Part shown: piece by piece, positions 53,657 through 62,380 of the stretch
Position numbering within the stretch: the first letter of the stretch is position 1
Layout: each line of letters opens with the position of its first letter
Assembly (NCBI RefSeq): GCF_040239565.1
Contig: NZ_JBEHWS010000001.1
Span: 310,001-374,000, forward strand
DNA length: 64,000 nt
DNA from: Fulvimarina sp040239565
Lineage (GTDB): Bacteria; Pseudomonadota; Alphaproteobacteria; Rhizobiales; Rhizobiaceae
Direction of reading: 5' to 3'
Made by a program: the position numbers and the translations under genes
Notes under the pieces: generated by a model
The model's database searches: none
Told to the model about the DNA's origin: nothing
What the model saw: the letters and a program-made list of their open reading frames with translations, nothing else

Positions 53657-54646
53657 TTATTCCGCCATCGGCTCCTTCGAGAACTCGCGTTCCAGCACCG
53701 CGCGAAGCGGATCGTCCTTGTCCGGCAATGCAATTCGTGTGGTGACGAGGAGATCGTTGCGCGTTCCGATCTTGGTCGAAAGGCCCTTGCCCTTGAGGCG
53801 GAAAGTGCGGCCCGAATCGGTCCAGGCCGGGATCGTAAGATTGACCCGGCCTTCCAAGGTATCGACGGCGACCTTGCCGCCTGTCACTGCCGTTCGAAGC
53901 GGAAGCGAGACGTCGGCGCGCAGATCGCGGCCATCGACGCGGAAGCGATCGTGCGGCAGAATCTTGATACGGACGAGCGCGTCGCCTGCCTGCCCGTGCG
54001 GACCCGGCGCCGGCTGACCCTGGCCGCGAAGCCGGATCTGCTGGCCGTCTTCCACGCCGTCAGGCAGCTTGATCGCGAGTCGCTTGCCGCTGGAGAACTC
54101 GACCTCGATCTTCTTGTCGGCGACGATGTCTTCGAGCGAGATCGAAAGCGAGGCTTCGATATCCGCGCCCTTGCGGGAGGCTTCGCGCGCAGCCGAGAAG
54201 CCGGCGCCAGCGGGGCCTGCACCTGCACCTGCTCCCGGCCGCTTTGCCCCGCCACCCGCTCCGCCGAAGGCCGAGGAGAAGAAGTCGGAGAAGATCGTCT
54301 CGGCGTCGAACTGGGAGCCCGCGCCGCGCGAAGAGGAGAAGTCGAACCCTCCCTGGCCGGCACCCGGGCGCGTGCGTGAGCCGAAGGGGCTGCCGCCACC
54401 GCCTCCGAAGCCCTGGAACTTCGGCTTGCCTTCGGCGTCGATCTCGCCGCGATCGAACTGGCCGCGCTTTTCCTTATCGCCCAGAATCTCGTAGGCCTGA
54501 TTGGCCTCGTTGAACCGGCTCACTGCGGTCTTGTCGTCGGGATTGGCGTCGGGGTGGTATTTCTTGGCGAGCTTACGGAAAGCGGATTTGATCTCCTTCT
54601 CACTCGCCGATTTCGCAACACCGAGTACGGAGTAGGGATCGCGCAT
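53657..54646 (-). CDS. DnaJ-class co-chaperone (CbpA-like)
   Basis: This 329-aa protein starts with a J domain (about 1-70: RDPYSVLGVAKSASEKEIKSAFRKLAKKYHPDANPDD) with the HPD motif that stimulates DnaK. A Gly/Phe/Ala-rich linker (about 72-155) follows, then the C-terminal substrate-binding DnaJ domain (about 160-320). The Cys-rich zinc domain of true DnaJ is missing, so it is CbpA/DjlA-like rather than DnaJ. The ATG has a GAAGAG site. It is divergent from pdxH. Confidence 0.92.
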   Translation of the reverse strand: MRDPYSVLGVAKSASEKEIKSAFRKLAKKYHPDANPDDKTAVSRFNEANQAYEILGDKEKRGQFDRGEIDAEGKPKFQGFGGGGGSPFGSRTRPGAGQGGFDFSSSRGAGSQFDAETIFSDFFSSAFGGAGGGAKRPGAGAGAGPAGAGFSAAREASRKGADIEASLSISLEDIVADKKIEVEFSSGKRLAIKLPDGVEDGQQIRLRGQGQPAPGPHGQAGDALVRIKILPHDRFRVDGRDLRADVSLPLRTAVTGGKVAVDTLEGRVNLTIPAWTDSGRTFRLKGKGLSTKIGTRNDLLVTTRIALPDKDDPLRAVLEREFSKEPMAE

Positions 54647-54861
54647 CGCGCTCTTCGTCCTTGTTCAGATGGATATCGATCGGCCTGCGAATGACGGGCC
54701 AGTGGTTCACATGAAAGACATATGGGTTGAAACCGAGGCCATTGAAAGGGCTGATTCGGCCATGTTCGTGGCAGGGCTGAATGCCAGCACGAAGGCTTTG
54801 GAGAATGGCCGCGAACCGTCTATCTGAGGGCGGCACAGGACCTGCGAGGAGAGAGTTTGCG

Positions 54862-55500
54862 ATGAGCGAAAAGAGGGCGGAGCGGATAGGTGATGTCAGG
54901 CTCGGCGGCGAGCCGGTGGGCGACGATCCGTTCGCGCTGTTTTCCGAATGGTTCGAGGCGGCGGATAAGACCGAGGTCAACGACGCCAACGCGCTATCCC
55001 TCGCGACCGTGTTCCCGGATGGACAGCCGGACGTGCGGATCGTGCTTCTGAAGGGCTTCGATGAGCGGGGCTTCGTGTTCTACACCAATTTCGAGAGCGC
55101 GAAGGGCCAGCAGATCCTCAGCGTCCTGCGGGCGGCGATGGCGTTTCACTGGAAGTCCCAGCGTCGTCAGGTGCGGGTGAGGGGCGCGATCGAGATCGTC
55201 TCCGACGAAGAGGCTGACGCCTATTACGCATCGCGTCCGCGCGGCAGCCGGATCGGCGCCTGGGCTTCGGAGCAGTCGCGACCGCTGGAAAGTCGCGAAG
55301 CGCTGGAGGCGCGGGTGAGAGAACTCGAAGGGCAGTATGGTGAGGGGGACATTCCGCGCCCTCCGCACTGGTCGGGCTTTCGGCTCGTTCCGGTGGCGAT
55401 CGAGTTCTGGCAGAACGGTGAATACCGGCTGCACGACCGCGCGCTCTACGAGCGGGCTAGCAAGGATGCGCCTTGGGTGATCACGCGGCTTTCTCCTTGA
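54862..55500 (+). CDS. pdxH: Pyridoxamine 5'-phosphate oxidase
   Basis: This 212-aa FMN enzyme forms pyridoxal 5'-phosphate. Motifs: LSLATVFPDGQPDVRIVLLKGFDERGFVFYTNFESAKGQQI, VRVRGAIEIV, SRIGAWASEQSRPL and the C-terminal RPPHWSGFRLVPVAIEFWQNGEYRLHDR. ATG 54862 has a GGAGAG site; an earlier in-frame ATG at 54781 has none. It is probably followed by the glycosyltransferase gene in the same transcript (25 bp). Confidence 0.96.
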   Translation: MSEKRAERIGDVRLGGEPVGDDPFALFSEWFEAADKTEVNDANALSLATVFPDGQPDVRIVLLKGFDERGFVFYTNFESAKGQQILSVLRAAMAFHWKSQRRQVRVRGAIEIVSDEEADAYYASRPRGSRIGAWASEQSRPLESREALEARVRELEGQYGEGDIPRPPHWSGFRLVPVAIEFWQNGEYRLHDRALYERASKDAPWVITRLSP

Positions 55501-55525
55501 GAGAATGGGCCGTGAATGGGGATCG

Positions 55526-56215
55526 ATGAACGGCACACTCTCGATCGTGATGCCGGTCCTGAACGAAGCAGCGACCATTGGCTGGGCGCTTCAGGGTGCC
55601 CGGCAGGCATGCCCCAATGCCGAGATCGTGGTCGTGGACGGAGGAAGCTCCGACGGTACAGCCGACCTGGCGCGTGATCTCGCCGACCTGGTGGTTTTGT
55701 CGAAACCCGGCCGGGCGCGGCAGATGAATGCCGGTGCGCGGGCCGCGTCAGGCGATGTCCTTCTCTTTCTCCATGCCGATACCCGCCTGCCTCCGGACGC
55801 TGAAGAGCGTGTTTGGGAGGGGCTCGCCGGCATCCATGAATGGGGCCGTTTCGATGTGCGGATCGAGGGGCGCCCAAGGATTCTGTCGCTGGTCGGCGCG
55901 CTCATGAACCTGCGATCGCGGCTGACAGGTGTTGCGACGGGTGATCAGGCGATCTTCGTGCGAAGAGCCACCTTCGAACGGGTCGGCGGCTTTCCGGACA
56001 TTCCGTTGATGGAGGACGTCGCCCTCTCGAAGAGTCTGCGGATCATCACGCGCCCCTCATGCCTTCGTCTGAAAGCGGTCACCTCCGGCCGCCGCTGGGA
56101 GGCGAACGGTCCGCTGCGGACGATCCTCACCATGTGGATTCTGCGGCTGGCCTATGTCGGCGGCGTATCGCCGGAGCGTCTTGCCGAACTCTACGGCCGG
56201 CTGAAGGCGCGGTGA
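55526..56215 (+). CDS. Glycosyltransferase 2, rSAM/selenodomain-associated type
   Basis: This about 229-aa family-2 glycosyltransferase shows LSIVMPVLNEAATIGWALQGARQ, EIVVVDGGSSDGTADLARDLADLVVLSKPGRARQMNAGARAASGDVLLFLHADTRLP (about 32-88) and GDQAIFVRRATFERVGGFPDIPLMEDVALSKSL. The pattern is that of the TIGR04283 group ('transferase 2, rSAM/selenodomain-associated'), usually beside a TIGR04282 partner; that partner lies 1.3 kb downstream (57493-58098). Acceptor unknown. ATG 55526 has a GGGG site. Confidence 0.85.
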   Translation: MNGTLSIVMPVLNEAATIGWALQGARQACPNAEIVVVDGGSSDGTADLARDLADLVVLSKPGRARQMNAGARAASGDVLLFLHADTRLPPDAEERVWEGLAGIHEWGRFDVRIEGRPRILSLVGALMNLRSRLTGVATGDQAIFVRRATFERVGGFPDIPLMEDVALSKSLRIITRPSCLRLKAVTSGRRWEANGPLRTILTMWILRLAYVGGVSPERLAELYGRLKAR

Positions 56216-56233
56216 GAACGGTCTTCTCGACCT

Positions 56234-56425
56234 TCATCGCACCGTAAAGCTTCGCGCCCGAGCAAGGAGTGGCCGCGCAGTCTCCTCCGCGAGGGTCGCC
56301 GGCAGGCCGATATCCCGCCGCTGCCAATCCGGCATGTCCTCCACCAGACGCTGAAGTGCATGGCGTTGCCGCGCTAGACGACGCGAGCGGCGATAAAGCT
56401 TCAAGAGATCCGTCGGTGTGGTCAT
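56234..56425 (-). CDS. DUF1127-like small basic protein
   Basis: This 63-aa protein is rich in Arg and Leu: LYRRSRRLARQRHALQRLVEDMPDWQRRDIGLPATLAEE. The segment VEDMPDWQRRDIGLP matches the DUF1127/YjiS signature (…L..L.D..L.DIGL). DUF1127 proteins are linked to RNA metabolism and phosphate/carbon stress in alphaproteobacteria. It is divergent from a LysR-type regulator gene, whose start is about 95 bp away. Confidence 0.75.
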   Translation of the reverse strand: MTTPTDLLKLYRRSRRLARQRHALQRLVEDMPDWQRRDIGLPATLAEETARPLLARARSFTVR

Positions 56426-56518
56426 CCTGGCCTCCTTGAGCATCACGGAACTGCCGTCATGCGTTCGATTGACCGGAAGCTAGGTGGCGGTTATCATTCA
56501 ATCAAACGAATTCTTTCA

Positions 56519-57442
56519 ATGGTAAATTCAATGAATTTGAATATTCAAACGCAGGGCTCGACCCCTGCAACCCCGCTGCTCGACATCGACCTCTTGAGGA
56601 GCTTTGCCGCGATCATTGATGAGGGCAGCTTTTCCGCCGCGGCGGAAAAGGTCGGGCGCTCACCCTCGGCAATTTCCATGCAGATCAAGCGGTTGGAGGA
56701 GATGACCGGCGCTGAGCTCCTGAAGCGCGACGCCCGCTCCGTGAGGCTCACGAGTGAGGGCGAGATCCTGCTTGGCTTTGCCCGTCAGTTTCTCGAGCTC
56801 AACAGAAAGGCGATCGGCGCTCTCGGCCGCCCGGAACTCGAAGGTCAGATCCGTCTCGGTCTTCCCGACGACTACGGCGAGACGGTGCTGCCATACATGC
56901 TGCGGCACTTCTCCGAGCGCTATCCCTCGGTCGTCGTCGACGTGACCATGCAGAACACGCGCGAGACGCTCGATCTGTTCGATCGTGGCAAGGTGGATGT
57001 CGCGGTGTTTTCCTTCGATGAGGAGGGCACGAATGCGGTGGGGGCAGAATGCCTGTTTACCGATCCACTCGTCTGGGTCGGTGCGCGGGGCGGGACGGCG
57101 CATCTTCGCGACCCTCTGCCGCTCTCCATGTGGGATGAAAGCTGCGTGTGGCGCCGATGCGCCGTCGCTGCTCTGGAGAGCGTCGGACGGCCCTGGCGGA
57201 TCGCCTATACATGCGCCCACACGCCGGGCCAGCGGGCCGCCGTGCGCGCCGGGATTGCGATCGCGCCGGTCTCTCGCATCTTCGCCGGGGATGACGTGAA
57301 GATCCTTGGCGAAGAAGACGGTTTGCCGCCCATGAGCGACTATTCGATCGGCATGAAACTGCGAGATGAACCATCCGAACAGGCGAAGGTGATCGCCGAC
57401 CATCTGCGCGCCTTCTTCCGCGAATTGAGGGAGAAGCGGTAG
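56519..57442 (+). CDS. LysR-family transcriptional regulator
   Basis: This about 307-aa protein has a winged-helix domain (about 20-80: LLDIDLLRSFAAIIDEGSFSAAAEKVGRSPSAISMQIKRLEEMTGAELLKRD) and a periplasmic-binding-fold effector domain (about 105-300). The frame is open back to 56459. I prefer ATG 56519, although neither site has a clean ribosome-binding sequence. AT-rich palindromes (ATTCAATCAAACGAAT…; TTGAATATTCAA at 56537-56548) around its start may be its own control sites. It diverges from the DUF1127 gene, the likely target. Confidence 0.85.
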   Translation: MVNSMNLNIQTQGSTPATPLLDIDLLRSFAAIIDEGSFSAAAEKVGRSPSAISMQIKRLEEMTGAELLKRDARSVRLTSEGEILLGFARQFLELNRKAIGALGRPELEGQIRLGLPDDYGETVLPYMLRHFSERYPSVVVDVTMQNTRETLDLFDRGKVDVAVFSFDEEGTNAVGAECLFTDPLVWVGARGGTAHLRDPLPLSMWDESCVWRRCAVAALESVGRPWRIAYTCAHTPGQRAAVRAGIAIAPVSRIFAGDDVKILGEEDGLPPMSDYSIGMKLRDEPSEQAKVIADHLRAFFRELREKR

Positions 57443-57492
57443 GTTCGGTTGGCTCGTTTGAGGCGACAGTTCGATTGATATAGGCGCAGGTC

Positions 57493-58098
57493 ATGCCGCA
57501 GTTTGATCGCCCTACCGTCGTCATCTTCGCCAAGGCGCCGATCCTCGGAATGGTGAAGACGCGGCTTGCGAGGACGATTGGTGACGCGGCGGCGCTCGCG
57601 CTTTACGAGACGCTGCTGCTGCGCACAGTCGAGGCGCTGAAGGATCAGCGCTGGGACACCGTCATCGCTGCAACGCCTGACGAAACCCTCGAGGACGATC
57701 GATATTGGCCTCATGGCGTGAGGCGAATTGCGCAAGGCGGCTGTGATCTTGGCACGCGGATGTTCCGGCCTCTGAAAGATGCTCGACCGAGTGCGCCGAT
57801 CATTATAGTTGGCAGCGATATTCCGGGCTTGGCGAAACCGCAGATCGAGGCCGCTCTCGACGCGTTGAAGACGAGGCCCTACGTCTTCGGCCCAGCGTGC
57901 GATGGCGGGTTCTATCTCGTCGGCGCTTCCAAGGAACCGTCTCCTGCTATCTTCCGCGATGTCGAATGGTCGGCGGAAACAACCTTGAAACAGGTGCTGG
58001 CCAATCTGCCTCATGGGTCGGCTAAGATGATCGAAACTCTCGACGATCTCGACGATGCAGCATCGCTGGAGCGGCATCGAAAGAGCGGACGGCTCTAA
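57493..58098 (+). CDS. Transferase 1, rSAM/selenodomain-associated (DUF2064)
   Basis: This 201-aa nucleotide-sugar-transferase-like protein opens VVIFAKAPILGMVKTRLARTIGDAAALALYETLL (about 8-41) and has PIIIVGSDIPGLAKPQIEAALDAL and FGPACDGGFYLVGASK. These are the TIGR04282/DUF2064 signatures; this family usually accompanies a TIGR04283 protein, present here at 55526-56215. Its stop overlaps the stop of the converging sirtuin gene by 3 bases. The substrate is unknown. Confidence 0.85.
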   Translation: MPQFDRPTVVIFAKAPILGMVKTRLARTIGDAAALALYETLLLRTVEALKDQRWDTVIAATPDETLEDDRYWPHGVRRIAQGGCDLGTRMFRPLKDARPSAPIIIVGSDIPGLAKPQIEAALDALKTRPYVFGPACDGGFYLVGASKEPSPAIFRDVEWSAETTLKQVLANLPHGSAKMIETLDDLDDAASLERHRKSGRL

Positions 58099-58814
58099 GC
58101 CTTCGCGCCGGCGAGGATTTCGTCGACGAAGGTTGGAACCAGCTGGCTCGCTGGCCCATGCCGCGCCTCGTCGAACTGGAAGCTGCCGTCGGACGGTTCG
58201 AGATTGAGTTCCAGCGTTCGGATGCCGAGGCGCCGGGCTTCTGAGACGAAGCCGGCCGCGGGATAGACCGCGCCGCTGGTGCCGATCGAGACGAAGAGGT
58301 CGGCTTGTTCGAGGCGCTCGAAGATCAGCTCCATATGGTGGGGCATCTCGCCGAACCAGACGACGTCGGGCCGCAGGTTGCCGGTGTCGCCGCACGCCTG
58401 ACAGGTCTCGGTGATGTGCAGATCGCCGTGGTGTTCGCGCGTACCTCCGCAGGTCGCGCAGAGCGAGCGGCGAAGGCGGCCGTGCATGTGGATGACGTGT
58501 TCCGAGCCGCCGCGCTCGTGCAGATCGTCGATGTTCTGGGTGACCAGCGTGAGGTTGCCGGCGAATTCGCGTTCAAGACGAGCGAGCGCTTCGTGGGCGG
58601 GGTTCGGCGATACGCCGTTTAAACCTGCGCGTCGGGCGTTGTAGAAGGCCTGAACGCCTTCGGGATCGCGCGCAAAAGCTTCCGGTGTGGCGACATCCTC
58701 CAGCCGCACTTTCGACCAGAGCCCGTCCTTGTCGCGGAAGGTCGCAACGCCGGACTCGGCGGAAACGCCGGCGCCTGTAAGGATGAAGATGGATTTCGGG
58801 CCTTCCAGGGCCAA
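58095..58814 (-). CDS. cobB: Sir2-family NAD-dependent deacylase
   Basis: This 239-aa enzyme uses NAD to remove acyl groups from lysines. Motifs: FILTGAGVSAESGVATFRDKDGLW (about 10-33), LVTQNIDDLHERGGSEHVIHMHG, and two zinc CxxC pairs (CATC, CQAC). The GTSGAVYPAAGF and LNLEPS segments are also typical. It begins at a TTG four bases after the tldD stop with a GGAGG-type site, so translation is coupled to tldD. It links NAD supply with protein deacylation. Confidence 0.92.
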   Translation of the reverse strand: MALEGPKSIFILTGAGVSAESGVATFRDKDGLWSKVRLEDVATPEAFARDPEGVQAFYNARRAGLNGVSPNPAHEALARLEREFAGNLTLVTQNIDDLHERGGSEHVIHMHGRLRRSLCATCGGTREHHGDLHITETCQACGDTGNLRPDVVWFGEMPHHMELIFERLEQADLFVSIGTSGAVYPAAGFVSEARRLGIRTLELNLEPSDGSFQFDEARHGPASQLVPTFVDEILAGAKA

Positions 58815-58818
58815 GCGA

Positions 58819-60234
58819 TCAGGCCTCCGTTCCGCCGACGGTGATCTGGTTCATCCGTAGATGCGGCTGGCCGACGCCGACTGGGACGCCTTGGCCGTTC
58901 TTGCCGCACATGCCGATGCCGGTGTCGAGGGCGACGTCGTTGCCGACCATGGCGACGCGGTGCATGGCGTCCGGCCCGTTGCCGATCAGCATGGCGCCCT
59001 TCAGCGGCTCTTCGACCTTGCCGCCCCGGATGCGATAGGCCTCGGTGCAGCCGAAGACGAACTTGCCGGAGGTGATGTCCACCTGCCCGCCGCCGAAGGA
59101 GACGGCGTAGATGCCATCGTCGACCGAAGCGATGATCTCGTCCGGCGTATATTCGCCGCCGAGCATCATCGTGTTGGTCATGCGGGGCATCGGCGCATAG
59201 GCGTAGGACTGACGGCGGCCGTTTCCGGTTGCCTTCGCACCCATGAGCCGCGCATTTTGCCGATCCTGCATATAGCCGACGAGCTTGCCGTCCTCGATGA
59301 GAACCGTGCGATTCGTCGGCGTTCCCTCATCGTCGATCGTCAGTGAGCCGCGCCGCTCGGCGATCGTGCCGTCGTCGACGACCGTGACGCCTTTGGCCGC
59401 AACTTGCTGGCCCATGAGGCCGGAAAAGGCGGAGGTCTTCTTGCGGTTGAAGTCGCCTTCGAGGCCATGGCCGACTGCCTCATGCAGCATAACACCCGGC
59501 CAGCCGGCGCCGAGCACTATGTCGAAAGCGCCAGCGGGGGCGGGCACCGCGCGCATGTTGACACGGGCCTGGGCGAGGGCCTTGTCGGCGATCGAGCGCC
59601 AGGTGTCCTCCACCATGAATTCACCGAAGCCCGTGCGACCGCCCGCGCCGAAGGAGCCGGTTTCCTGCCGTTCGTCGTCACCGCAAACGACCGAGACGTT
59701 GAAGCGGACGAGCGGGCGGACATCGCGGACAAGGCGGCCGTCGGCCCTGAGAATTTCGACCACCTGATACTGCGCGCCGACGGTCGCAGAGACCTGCCGC
59801 ACGTCCTCGCCCTGATCGCGCAGATATTTGTCGACCGCTTGCAGGAGCTTCACCTTCTCCTCGAAGGTGGGCGAACCGATCGGGTTTTCCTCGCCGTAGA
59901 GCTTGGCATTCGTTCCGACCGGCGGCTCGGCATAAATGCCGGCATAGCCTGACTTGACCGTGGATACCGCGTCGGAGGCGCGTTTCAGGGCCTTGATGGA
60001 AAAATCGTCCGCATGGGCGAAGCCCACCGCTTCGCCGGCCACGGCCCGGAGACCGAAGCCCTGGTCGATACCGAAATTGCCGGACTTTAGTCGTCCGTTG
60101 TCGAAGGCGAGTGATTCGCCTTCGCGGTATTCGAGATAGAGTTCGCCGTCATCCGCGCCGCGGAGCGTCTCGTCGAGAACCGACTGGAGTTCGGCCTGTG
60201 AGACATCGAAGCGGTCGATGAGGGAAATGGACAT
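58819..60234 (-). CDS. tldD: Metalloprotease TldD
   Basis: This 471-aa protein of the TldD/PmbA family processes peptides (microcin B17, CcdA) in E. coli. The metal motif is HEAVGHGLEGDF (near 262, HExxxH). Other family marks are GELYLEYREGESLAFDNGRLKSGNFGIDQGFGLRAV and NTMMLGGEYTPDEIIASVDDGIYAVSFGGGQVDITSGKFVFGCTEAYRI. The pmbA partner is not nearby. It is part of the conserved tldD-ialB-ctaC-ctaD neighbourhood. Confidence 0.95.
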   Translation of the reverse strand: MSISLIDRFDVSQAELQSVLDETLRGADDGELYLEYREGESLAFDNGRLKSGNFGIDQGFGLRAVAGEAVGFAHADDFSIKALKRASDAVSTVKSGYAGIYAEPPVGTNAKLYGEENPIGSPTFEEKVKLLQAVDKYLRDQGEDVRQVSATVGAQYQVVEILRADGRLVRDVRPLVRFNVSVVCGDDERQETGSFGAGGRTGFGEFMVEDTWRSIADKALAQARVNMRAVPAPAGAFDIVLGAGWPGVMLHEAVGHGLEGDFNRKKTSAFSGLMGQQVAAKGVTVVDDGTIAERRGSLTIDDEGTPTNRTVLIEDGKLVGYMQDRQNARLMGAKATGNGRRQSYAYAPMPRMTNTMMLGGEYTPDEIIASVDDGIYAVSFGGGQVDITSGKFVFGCTEAYRIRGGKVEEPLKGAMLIGNGPDAMHRVAMVGNDVALDTGIGMCGKNGQGVPVGVGQPHLRMNQITVGGTEA

Positions 60235-60336
60235 GATCGGTGCGGCTCCGGTTGACGGGCATGGTCGTTCAAGGCTGCGAAGATAGGTCGTTCGCGTCGC
60301 TCTTTAAACCAAGCCCGGTACGTTGCCTGATGCGGC

Positions 60337-60918
60337 CTATTCCGTGGCTGGGGCCGGCGCGTCCTCCTCGCTCGGCTCGGGCTTCGGCAAGGCTTCAAAG
60401 GCAGCCGTGAAGCCTTCGAGAGAAACCGGAATGCCGATTCCCTGCTCCGGCGTCTGGAAGAAGGAGAAGGTCGCCTCCGTGCCTTTCGAGAGCTTGTCGA
60501 TCAGGATTTCGTCCATGGCGACGTCGGCGACGCAGCCGGTGTCGAAACAGCGCAGGAACGGCGTGATCCCGATGAATTCGCCGTCGATATGAAGGCGAAG
60601 GCCGTTCGGGAGGATGATGCCCAGCGGCGCGCGGGCTCGCAGGATGGTGCCCGTACCGTCTGCAAGATGGAGAATCGAAACCGCAAAGCCGATCTCCTCC
60701 CGGTCCGGCGGCAGCACGATCTGTCGCATAAGGCATTGCTCGCGGGGAGCGCCGGCGGGGGTCGAACAGACGATACCCCAGGCGCCATGCTGGGACTTCA
60801 GCCGTCCGATCGGCTCGGAGGCGAACTGCGCGCCGGCGCTGCCGAGACCAGCGGCAAGAAACACAGAGGCGAGAATCAGGCGTTGGAGACCGGCGAAGGC
60901 GGCGAGCGAACGTGGCAT
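60337..60918 (-). CDS. IalB-like invasion-associated-locus family protein
   Basis: This 193-aa exported protein has a signal peptide (about 1-30, AGLGSAGA|QF) and the IalB-family core: FASEPIGRLKSQHGAWGIVCSTPAGAPREQCLMRQIVLPPDREEIGF, ARAPLGIILPNGLRLHIDG, and ITPFLRCFDTGCVADVAMDEILIDKLSKG. In Rhizobiales it is usually upstream of cytochrome oxidase genes, as here. Function is unclear outside Bartonella. ATG 60918 has a GAGGAC site; a longer frame to 61011 is rejected. Confidence 0.82.
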   Translation of the reverse strand: MPRSLAAFAGLQRLILASVFLAAGLGSAGAQFASEPIGRLKSQHGAWGIVCSTPAGAPREQCLMRQIVLPPDREEIGFAVSILHLADGTGTILRARAPLGIILPNGLRLHIDGEFIGITPFLRCFDTGCVADVAMDEILIDKLSKGTEATFSFFQTPEQGIGIPVSLEGFTAAFEALPKPEPSEEDAPAPATE

Positions 60919-61425
60919 CGAGTCCTCGGGAGATGGTGACGGACGAAACAGGGCCCTTGAGATCAGCGCTGACCGGAATGATGCGGCAGGAAGATGGCCC
61001 GATCCTGACATCTTCGCTTTTGGTATGAGGCGTCTTGCAGGGCGACCGCCAAAGCAGGTGCTCTCACCAAGCTGTTCGCTTATTGCGGTCAGCGGACGTT
61101 CCGGCGATTGAAAAACCGGAATGTCAGATAAACCAACGGCCTATGCTGCCAACTCACACCGGTCGGCCACTCGTTCAGCGGCTCGATCAGGAAGGCTCTG
61201 AAATATGCGAATTTTCGCATGTGTGAGAGGCTATGTCGCAATGGAATGGGTCTAAAAGGTGTTGCGAGTTCCCGGATTTCGTGGTTGAAGCGCACAATCC
61301 ACGTGGCTGGATGAAACGCGCAATGCCGGGCCCGACAGCGCCGGCTCCTTAAAAACGCGGACCCTGATCCCAGCCAACGGTTTGAAGGACTACCCGGCCG
61401 GGCTGGCCGGTTAAGGAGGAAAAGC
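60919..61425. other. 507-bp gap between ialB-like gene and ctaC
   Basis: It should hold divergent promoters for the IalB-like gene and the cytochrome oxidase operon. A small hairpin, CCGGCC…GGCCGG (61394-61410), lies immediately in front of the ctaC ribosome site. No gene is recognised; short open frames here lack ribosome sites. Confidence 0.45.
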
Positions 61426-62346
61426 GTGAGAGCTTGGAGCTTGACGGCCGCACTATGGCTGACCGGAGCGGGGGCAGCTTTTGCCCAGGATGGCGGCGAC
61501 CTTGTGGTCGGCAAGCCGCATCCCTGGCAGATGGGGCTGCAAGAGGCATTCTCGCCGATCGAAGAGCAGATTCACTGGTTCAACAACTATTCGCTCTTCT
61601 TCGTCATCCCGATCACGATCTTCGTCGCCGCGCTCCTTGCGTGGTGCATCTTCAGGTATCGCGCCAAGGCCAATCCGAATCCGTCGCGGACCGCGCATAA
61701 CACGACGATCGAGGTGGTCTGGACGCTCGCGCCGGTGATCATCCTTCTGATGCTGGCGATTCCGTCCTTCCAGCTTCTCACCGCCCAGTACAATCCGCCG
61801 AGCGCTCCTGAGCTGACCGTCAAGGCGACCGGCTATCAGTGGTATTGGGGCTACGAATATCAGCCGACCGAGACGAGCGAGAGCGAAGCCGAAGAGACCG
61901 CGCCGGAGCCGGTTTCCTTCGAATCCTATCCGGTCGACGAGTCCTCGATTGCCGATACCAAGGGCGACATCGAGACCTATCCGCGCCTGCTCGCCGTCGA
62001 CAACGAGATGGTCGTACCGGTCGATACGGTCGTGCGCATCATTTCGACCTCGGCCGACGTCATCCACTCCTTCGCCGTGCCATCGCTCGGCGTGAAGGTC
62101 GACGCCGTTCCGGGGCGCGCCAATGAATACTGGTTCCGGGCCACCCGCGAAGGCATCTTCTACGGCCAGTGTTCCGAGCTCTGCGGCACGGCCCATTGGA
62201 ACATGCCGATTGCTGTCCGCGCCGTATCCCAGGAGCAGTACGACGCCTGGTACGAAGCCGCGCGGGAAGACGTCGCCGGTGCCAATGAGCAGCTCAATGC
62301 TTCCATCGAGGCCTCGCAGGCCGAGCGCGCGGTTGCGTCGCGCTAA
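61426..62346 (+). CDS. ctaC: Cytochrome c oxidase subunit II
   Basis: This 306-aa subunit carries electrons from cytochrome c to subunit I. It has an N-terminal signal-like segment (about 1-20), two membrane helices (about 51-72 and 93-113) and the periplasmic CuA domain with HSFAVPSLGVKVDAVPGR and YGQCSELCGTAHWNMPI (near 248-264), which has the Cys-x3-Cys, His and Met ligands. The GTG start has an ideal AAGGAGG site. A stretch rich in Glu (about 145-165) is an insertion in the cupredoxin domain. ctaD follows after 34 bp. Confidence 0.97.
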   Translation: MRAWSLTAALWLTGAGAAFAQDGGDLVVGKPHPWQMGLQEAFSPIEEQIHWFNNYSLFFVIPITIFVAALLAWCIFRYRAKANPNPSRTAHNTTIEVVWTLAPVIILLMLAIPSFQLLTAQYNPPSAPELTVKATGYQWYWGYEYQPTETSESEAEETAPEPVSFESYPVDESSIADTKGDIETYPRLLAVDNEMVVPVDTVVRIISTSADVIHSFAVPSLGVKVDAVPGRANEYWFRATREGIFYGQCSELCGTAHWNMPIAVRAVSQEQYDAWYEAAREDVAGANEQLNASIEASQAERAVASR

Positions 62347-62380
62347 CCGAACTCGTCAGGTTTAGGGAGACCTCAATACG

